Made by a program: the position numbers and the translations under genes. Shown piece by piece: positions 6,380 through 10,270 of a stretch of DNA of 10,270 nucleotides. Numbering within the stretch: position 1 is the stretch's first letter; every line of letters starts with the position of its first letter. The DNA lies in contig JAEMTM010000065.1 of NCBI GenBank assembly GCA_016462305.1, positions 1 through 10,270 of the forward strand. Direction: 5' to 3'. The notes beneath the pieces were generated by a model. That model made no database searches. It saw only the letters and a list, made by a program, of their open reading frames with translations, and was not told the DNA's origin. The DNA comes from Sphingomonadaceae bacterium (GTDB lineage Bacteria; Pseudomonadota; Alphaproteobacteria; Sphingomonadales; Sphingomonadaceae).

Positions 6380-7549
6380 ATGGCAGACGCCTATATTGTG
6401 GATGCGGTCCGTACCGCCGGGGGCCGTCGTGGCGGCAGGCTTGCCGGTGTGCATCCGGTGGATTTGGGCGCTGCGGTTCTTGATTCTATTGCCGACCGTA
6501 ATGATTTTGACCCTGCGGCGATTGAAGACGTTATCATGGGATGCGTCATGCAGGGTGGCGAGCAAGCGGGCGACGTTGGTCGCAACATCGTGCTTGCGTC
6601 GCGGCTTCCCAATTCCATCCCCTCGGTCAGCATTGACCGCCAGTGCGGATCATCACAGCAGTCGATGATGTTTGCCGCTCAAGGCGTCATGTCAGGCACG
6701 CAGGACATTGTGCTTGCCGCTGGTATCGAAAGCATGACGCGTGTGCCAATGGGTTCGACATCTATGTTGTTCAAAAAAGAAGGCATGGGCACGTATAAAA
6801 GCCCGCGTTTGGAAGAAGCCTATCCCGGCATCATGTTCAGCCAGTTCATGGGCGCTGAAATGTTGGTCAAAAAATATGGCTTTACCCGCGAAGACCTCGA
6901 CCAGTTCGCGTTGGAATCGCATCAAAAGGCGATTGCAGCCTCACAAAGCGGTGCATTTGCCAATGAAATCGTCGGCGTGGAAGTCGATACGCCAGAGGGC
7001 AAGTTGGTCCACAATAAAGACGAAGGCATCCGCTATGACGCGACCTTTGAAAGCCTGTCCGGCGTGAAGTTGCTTCAGGAAGGCGGGAGCATTACCGCCG
7101 CCAACGCCAGCCAGATCTGCGACGGCGCATCGGCGGTTCTGATCGTATCGGAAAAGGCGTTGAAAGAACATGGCCTGACCCCGCGCGCGCGGATCGTCAA
7201 CCTGACGGTGACGGCGGGTGACCCGGTGATCATGTTGGAAGAACCATTGTTCGCAACCGACCGCGCGTTTCAGCGTTCGGGCATGAAAATATCCGACATT
7301 GACTTGTATGAGGTCAATGAAGCCTTTGCACCGGTGCCTTTGGCCTGGCTCAAGCACATAAGCGGCGACCGGTCCAAGATCAACGTTCATGGCGGCGCGA
7401 TTGCTTTGGGCCATCCGCTGGGTGCATCGGGAACGAAGTTGATGGCAACATTACTGAATGCGCTGGAAGCACGCGGCGGGCGCTATGGCCTGCAAACAAT
7501 GTGCGAAGGCGGCGGTCAGGCCAATGTCACGATTATTGAACGGGTTTAA
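6380..7549 (+). CDS. Thiolase (acetyl-CoA acyltransferase / acetyltransferase)
   Basis: A 389-residue thiolase, normal length, predicted to cleave a 3-oxoacyl-CoA with CoA to release acetyl-CoA (or propionyl-CoA from a 2-methyl substrate). The nucleophilic Cys89 is in D-R-Q-C-G-S-S-Q-Q, N-E-A-F-A is at 313-317, His345 is in G-G-A-I-A-L-G-H-P-L-G-A-S-G, and the second catalytic Cys375 is in M-C-E-G-G-G-Q. All four thiolase active-site blocks are intact, so it is a degradative-type enzyme rather than an SCP2-like or condensing variant. The ATG at 6380 fits the AGGAGAG ribosome binding site. It heads the second gene run behind its own promoter region and operator-like repeat. It would catalyse the last step of the beta-oxidation turn encoded across this window. 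Confidence 0.94.
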   Translation: MADAYIVDAVRTAGGRRGGRLAGVHPVDLGAAVLDSIADRNDFDPAAIEDVIMGCVMQGGEQAGDVGRNIVLASRLPNSIPSVSIDRQCGSSQQSMMFAAQGVMSGTQDIVLAAGIESMTRVPMGSTSMLFKKEGMGTYKSPRLEEAYPGIMFSQFMGAEMLVKKYGFTREDLDQFALESHQKAIAASQSGAFANEIVGVEVDTPEGKLVHNKDEGIRYDATFESLSGVKLLQEGGSITAANASQICDGASAVLIVSEKALKEHGLTPRARIVNLTVTAGDPVIMLEEPLFATDRAFQRSGMKISDIDLYEVNEAFAPVPLAWLKHISGDRSKINVHGGAIALGHPLGASGTKLMATLLNALEARGGRYGLQTMCEGGGQANVTIIERV

Positions 7550-7570
7550 CGCGCGACCAGATAAACTTCA

Positions 7571-7638
7571 CCGTAGCCCTGAGCCTGTCGAAGGGCGCTT
7601 ATCGGTTAAACGCGCTTCGACGCAGCTCAGCACTACGG
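7571..7638. repeat. 68-bp imperfect palindromic intergenic element, copy A
   Basis: The left side begins CCGTAGCCCTGAGCCTGTCG and the right side ends with CAGCTCAGCACTACGG, so the two halves are imperfect reverse complements: CCGTAG at the left end pairs with CTACGG at the right end, and CTGAGC pairs with GCTCAG. Inside are GTCGAAGGGCG and a GCGCTTCGAC segment. It occupies most of the 109-bp gap between thiolase and the short-chain dehydrogenase. CCCTGAGCCTGTCGAAGGGC-like repeats are, to my knowledge, scattered through many sphingomonad genomes. Copy B lies at 8469-8536. Confidence 0.75.
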
Positions 7639-7647
7639 TATTTGAAA

Positions 7648-7652
7648 AAGGA
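7648..7652 (+). promoter_or_regulatory. Ribosome binding site fixing the short-chain dehydrogenase start
   Basis: AAGGA lies six bases before the ATG at 7659. The frame is open back to an ATG at 7458, but that extension would run through the thiolase 3' end and the palindromic repeat, and the Rossmann fold starts normally after 7659. Confidence 0.7.
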
Positions 7653-7658
7653 ATTTAC

Positions 7659-8441
7659 ATGAAACTAGATTCAACAGTCGCAGCCGTCGTCACTGGCGGC
7701 GCATCGGGCCTTGGCGAAGCAACTGCACGGGCGCTCGCTGCAAAGGGTGTGCGGGTCGCGATTTTCGACTTGCAAGCCGACAAGGGCGAAGCGCTTGCCG
7801 CTGAAATTGGCGGCGTGTTTTGCAACGTAAATGTCACCAGCGACGAAAGCGTTGACGCTGGCTTTGCCAAGGCACGCGCAGGCCATGGTCAGGAACGTAT
7901 CTTGGTAAATTGCGCTGGAACGGGCAACGCGGTTAAGACCGCCAGCCGTTCGAAGGAAGACGGATCGATCAAGCATTTCCCGCTCGATGCCTTTGACCGC
8001 ATCATTCAGATCAACCTGGTTGGCACGTTCCGCTGCATCGCCAAGTCGGCAGCGGGCATGTTGACACTGGAGCCGATGGAAGATGGTGAACGTGGCGCGA
8101 TGGTCAACACCGCGTCGGTGGCGGCTGAGGACGGCCAGATGGGGCAAGCGGCCTATTCCGCATCCAAGGGCGGTGTTGTCGGCATGACCTTGCCAATCGC
8201 GCGCGATTTGATGAGCGAAGGCATCCGCATCAACACCATCCTGCCCGGCATTTTCAACACGCCGTTGATGAATGGTGCTCCGCAAGCCGTCAAAGACGGG
8301 CTTGCTGCATCCGTGCCGTTCCCCAAGCGCCTTGGCCACCCGCATGAATTTGCGCAGGTTGCGATGACGATGATCGAATGTGGGTATTTCAACGGCGAAG
8401 ATGTGCGCGTTGATGGTGCGATCCGCATGGCGCCCCGGTAA
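7659..8441 (+). CDS. HSD10-like short-chain dehydrogenase, probable 3-hydroxyacyl-CoA dehydrogenase
   Basis: A 260-residue classical SDR. The cofactor motif T-G-G-A-S-G-L-G is at 12-19; Asp37 at the end of the second strand favours NAD over NADP; N-C-A-G is at 84-87; and the catalytic tetrad is Asn119, Ser153, Tyr166 and Lys170 (Y-S-A-S-K). Several stretches closely follow human 17-beta-hydroxysteroid dehydrogenase type 10 as I recall it: N-T-A-S-V-A-A, G-Q-A-A-Y-S-A-S-K-G-G, M-T-L-P-I-A-R-D-L, and the C-terminal V-D-G-A-I-R-M-x-P. HSD10 oxidises 3-hydroxyacyl-CoAs including 3-hydroxy-2-methylbutyryl-CoA, as well as some steroids. Between a thiolase and a crotonase, the 3-hydroxyacyl-CoA role is the best fit and fills the only missing beta-oxidation step. 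The start is set by the AAGGA site. Steroid or other alcohol substrates remain possible. Confidence 0.9.
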   Translation: MKLDSTVAAVVTGGASGLGEATARALAAKGVRVAIFDLQADKGEALAAEIGGVFCNVNVTSDESVDAGFAKARAGHGQERILVNCAGTGNAVKTASRSKEDGSIKHFPLDAFDRIIQINLVGTFRCIAKSAAGMLTLEPMEDGERGAMVNTASVAAEDGQMGQAAYSASKGGVVGMTLPIARDLMSEGIRINTILPGIFNTPLMNGAPQAVKDGLAASVPFPKRLGHPHEFAQVAMTMIECGYFNGEDVRVDGAIRMAPR

Positions 8442-8468
8442 ACGCAACTTATCCATGAAAAATAACCG

Positions 8469-8536
8469 AAGCCCTGAGCTGTTAGCGCGCCGCCCTTCGA
8501 CGGCCGCATCCTCCATGCAACCGCTGCTCAGGGCTT
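8469..8536. repeat. 68-bp imperfect palindromic intergenic element, copy B
   Basis: The ends AAGCCCTGAGC (8469-8479) and GCTCAGGGCTT (8526-8536) are perfect 11-bp inverted repeats around a 46-base centre that contains CGCCCTTCGAC, the reverse complement of GTCGAAGGGCG in copy A. The length equals that of copy A, and the CCGxAGCCCTGAGC left end matches it in 13 of 14 bases starting at 8466. A T-rich stretch (TTTGTTTTC) follows, so weak terminator activity is possible, but the loop is long. It fills most of the 120-bp gap before the second crotonase gene. Confidence 0.75.
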
Positions 8537-8561
8537 TGTTTTCATTGCGAGGCCAATTGCC

Positions 8562-9434
8562 ATGACCGAATTCACCCAAATCCAATATGCTGTCGCCGAC
8601 GGCATCGCGACCATCACCATGCATCGTCCCGAAAAGATGAATGCATTCACCAATGTGATGATGCGCGAGATGTGCGCGGCGTTTGATTTGGTGGACGCTG
8701 ATGATGCGGTGCGTGCGGTCATACTAACGGGGGCAGGTGAACGTGCCTTTTGTGCGGGCGCGGACCTTACACCGGACGCGGGCGGCGATGTGTTCGCCAG
8801 CCGTTCACAGGTCGAATCGCTTTCGGACGAACGCGTGCGCGATTCCGGTGGTCGGCTAACGTTGCGGATATTCCAGTGCAAAAAGCCTGTCATTGGCGCA
8901 ATCAACGGCGCGGCGGTGGGCATTGGCGCAACGATGCAATTGCCAATGGATTTCCGTTTGGCGAGCGAGACTGCGCGCTTCGGCTTTGTCTTTGCGCGGC
9001 GCGGGATTGTGCCAGAGGCGGCCTCTAGCTGGTTCCTGCCGCGCTTGGTTGGCATGCAACAGGCGTTGGAATGGTGCATGACGGGCCGGGTGTTCGATGC
9101 CGTCGAGGCGTTGAATGGCGGCCTCGTCCGCTCTGTCCATGCGCCGACCGAATTGATGGAAGCGGCGCGGGTGCTGGCGCGTGAGATAGCGGACAATACT
9201 GCGCCGGTATCCATTGCCCTGACGCGCGCCATGTTGTGGCGGCTGTCTGCTGCGGACCACCCGATGGCCGCGCATGCCATTGACAGCCGGGCAATTTACC
9301 GCCGCTCGCGGTCCGGCGATGCAAAAGAGGGCATCGCCAGCTTTCTGGAGAAACGCAGTCCGGTCTATCCCGACAAAGTTTCCACAGACTTGCCTGACTT
9401 CTTCCCATGGTGGGACGAACCTGTTTATAGGTAA
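8562..9434 (+). CDS. Crotonase-fold protein, possible enoyl-CoA isomerase rather than hydratase
   Basis: A 290-residue crotonase-family protein, somewhat longer than the hydratase at 2407. The oxyanion-hole segment R-A-F-C-A-G-A-D-L and the second core motif G-A-I-N-G-A-A-V-G-I-G-A-T are clear. However, the two hydratase glutamates are replaced: Thr124 is at the first position and Phe144 at the second. Glu152, in I-V-P-E-A-A-S-S-W-F-L-P-R, falls where peroxisomal-type delta3,delta2-enoyl-CoA isomerases carry their single catalytic acid (P-E-G-x-S-S-like segment). The predicted role is therefore shifting a double bond of an unsaturated acyl-CoA, or another crotonase reaction, rather than simple hydration. 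The ribosome binding site is modest (GAGG at 8549-8552, nine bases before ATG 8562). Only 27 bases separate it from the regulator, indicating co-transcription. Confidence 0.88.
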   Translation: MTEFTQIQYAVADGIATITMHRPEKMNAFTNVMMREMCAAFDLVDADDAVRAVILTGAGERAFCAGADLTPDAGGDVFASRSQVESLSDERVRDSGGRLTLRIFQCKKPVIGAINGAAVGIGATMQLPMDFRLASETARFGFVFARRGIVPEAASSWFLPRLVGMQQALEWCMTGRVFDAVEALNGGLVRSVHAPTELMEAARVLAREIADNTAPVSIALTRAMLWRLSAADHPMAAHAIDSRAIYRRSRSGDAKEGIASFLEKRSPVYPDKVSTDLPDFFPWWDEPVYR

Positions 9435-9461
9435 CCGCAGGGAAATGGGGAGCGGACACCA

Positions 9462-10100
9462 ATGGCAACAACAGGACCAAGACTGGCAAGCGATTCATCG
9501 GATGGCAACACGGCGCGCGATCAATTGATCGAGGCCGCCAGCCAGATCATGCGCGAAGGTGATACGATTGACCTCTCGCTATCCGAATTGTCGCTTCGCG
9601 CTGGATTGAACAGTGCTCTGGTCAAATATTATTTCGGCAATAAAAATGGCCTGATGCTGGCGTTGCTGGATCGCGACATGGGCAATATCGTGCAAAGGCT
9701 TGGTGCTTTGGTGGCCAAAGACATGCCGCCTGCCGACAAATTGCGTGTCCATATTGGCGCGGTGATCGACACCTATCACGCCTTTCCTTACCTCAACCGC
9801 CTGTTGATGCGCATGGTCCGCGACAGCGCCCCTGCCGAAGCGGCGCGCATTGCGGAACTTTATCTCAAGCCGATTTCCAACGTTTACCAAGTGCTGATTG
9901 CGCAGGGCGTAAAGGCGGGTAAGTTTCGCAAAACCGACCCGCAATTTTTTTACTTCACGGTAACAGGCGCAGCCGACCGTTTCTATTCATCACGCTTGGT
10001 GCTGCGCCATTGTTACAACCAAGACGATTTCGACGAGAATATGCGCGATGCCTATCGCGAGCATACCATTGACCTCATCATGCGCGGGTTGTTGGTTTAG
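9462..10100 (+). CDS. TetR/AcrR-family transcriptional regulator
   Basis: A 212-residue protein with the one-domain N-terminal TetR helix-turn-helix: the first helix is at about 17-31 (A-R-D-Q-L-I-E-A-A-S), and L-S-E-L-S-L-R-A-G-L-N-S-A-L-V-K-Y-Y-F-G at 40-59 forms the DNA-reading unit, with the typical Y-Y-F-G-N-K ending. The rest is the helical ligand and dimerisation domain, not conserved enough to name a ligand; an acyl-CoA effector is plausible from context. A tract reading N-R-L-L-M-R-M-V-R-D lies in the middle. The ATG at 9462 has GGGGAG at 9447-9452, nine bases upstream. It is the last gene of the run and probably lacks its own promoter, so its level would follow the operon. The paired inverted repeats at 1153-1170 and 6339-6356 are its likely targets. 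Confidence 0.9.
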   Translation: MATTGPRLASDSSDGNTARDQLIEAASQIMREGDTIDLSLSELSLRAGLNSALVKYYFGNKNGLMLALLDRDMGNIVQRLGALVAKDMPPADKLRVHIGAVIDTYHAFPYLNRLLMRMVRDSAPAEAARIAELYLKPISNVYQVLIAQGVKAGKFRKTDPQFFYFTVTGAADRFYSSRLVLRHCYNQDDFDENMRDAYREHTIDLIMRGLLV

Positions 10101-10134
10101 GTTGGAAAACCGATGCACGCACCTACAACAATAT

Positions 10135-10197
10135 CGTCATCCCGACCAAGATTCCCTCCGTCATCCCGACCAACCGCACCTTCGTCATCCTGAACTT
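10135..10197. repeat. Three direct repeats with a 24-bp period
   Basis: CGTCATCCCGACCAA occurs at 10135-10149 and again, identically, at 10159-10173; a diverged third copy, CGTCATCCTGAACTT, starts at 10183. The three starts are exactly 24 bp apart. The third copy merges into the long hairpin at 10182-10254. No reading frame of note covers this stretch. Confidence 0.75.
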
Positions 10198-10254
10198 GTT
10201 TCAGGATAACGAAATAGCTTTGCCTGTTATCCTGAAACAAGTTCAGGATGACGA
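10182..10254. repeat. Perfect inverted repeat (29-bp arms, 15-base loop) after the regulator
   Basis: The arms 10182-10210 and 10226-10254 are exact reverse complements; the left arm reads TCGTCATCCTGAACTTG onward and includes TTTCAGGAT. GTCATCCTGAAC-type repeats are, to my knowledge, common in sphingomonad and other alphaproteobacterial genomes. It begins 81 bases after the regulator's stop and could end transcription or stabilise the message 3' end, although no T-run follows. The remaining 16 bases of the window show nothing further. Confidence 0.8.
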
Positions 10255-10270
10255 GGCGGTGTAGTTCAGG

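Noticed and set aside
7458..7658. N-terminal extension of the short-chain dehydrogenase
   Set aside because: The extension reads thiolase coding sequence in another frame and then a palindromic repeat; the Rossmann motif is at its usual position when counted from 7659.
8469..8545. Classical rho-independent terminator after the short-chain dehydrogenase gene
   Set aside because: The 11-bp stem is followed by a T-rich run, but the loop is 46 bases and a sister element without that T-run lies in front of the gene, so a dispersed repeat explains it better.
7671..8624. Long 317-codon open frame on the - strand opposite the short-chain dehydrogenase
   Set aside because: It lies antisense to a gene with intact SDR motifs, runs through the palindromic repeat and shows no recognisable domain; GC-skewed codon use on the + strand explains the lack of stops.
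1192..10100. A novel defence, secretion or biosynthetic system
   Set aside because: Every gene from 1192 onward falls in a well-known catabolic or regulatory family with intact motifs; I see no effector, nuclease, toxin or unknown-domain protein.
10135..10254. A CRISPR array at the window end
   Set aside because: Only three short, diverging units with a 24-bp period and no spacer-like segments of constant length; the last unit is part of a hairpin and no cas genes are present.

Overview
The window looks like chromosomal DNA of an alphaproteobacterium, most likely a sphingomonad (Sphingomonadales). This is inferred from the moderately GC-rich codon use, the protein flavour, and three kinds of short palindromic intergenic repeat of a type I associate with sphingomonad genomes (a CATCGACTTGCGATG hairpin, a CCCTGAGC...TCGAAGGGC element and a GTCATCCTGAAC...CAGGAT hairpin). 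The genus cannot be fixed from the sequence. All nine protein genes read on the + strand.

Layout. 1-1122: the 3' part of a COG3146/FemAB-like GNAT acyltransferase gene whose start lies before the window. 1192-6165: four tightly packed genes for an acyl-CoA dehydrogenase, an enoyl-CoA hydratase, an AMP-forming acyl-CoA ligase and an aldehyde dehydrogenase. 6174-6307: a hairpin-rich repeat element. 6380-10100: a thiolase, an HSD10-type short-chain dehydrogenase, a second crotonase-fold protein and, last, a TetR-family regulator. Two 68-bp palindromic elements flank the short-chain dehydrogenase gene. 10101-10270 has no gene but holds a 24-bp-period repeat running into a perfect 29-bp-arm hairpin.

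How the genes fit together (inference). The aldehyde dehydrogenase would make a carboxylic acid, the ligase would convert it to an acyl-CoA, and the acyl-CoA dehydrogenase, hydratase, HSD10-like 3-hydroxyacyl-CoA dehydrogenase and thiolase would carry out one full beta-oxidation turn. The second crotonase lacks both hydratase glutamates but has a glutamate where peroxisomal-type enoyl-CoA isomerases have theirs, so it may handle unsaturated intermediates. The acyl-CoA dehydrogenase has Gly at the usual catalytic Glu position and a Glu at the isovaleryl-CoA-dehydrogenase-type position. With the HSD10-like dehydrogenase this hints at a branched or otherwise unusual acyl substrate, but the substrate is not readable from the sequence.

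Regulation. Two similar 18-bp AT-rich inverted repeats sit at almost the same distance before the first gene of each unit (1153-1170 before the acyl-CoA dehydrogenase, 6339-6356 before the thiolase). They are good candidates for operators of the TetR regulator, which would make the cluster one regulon. I found no sign of a defence system, prophage, transposase, CRISPR array or RNA gene. The chemistry is built from known families; what is new would be the substrate, the regulator-operator pair and the active-site variants.
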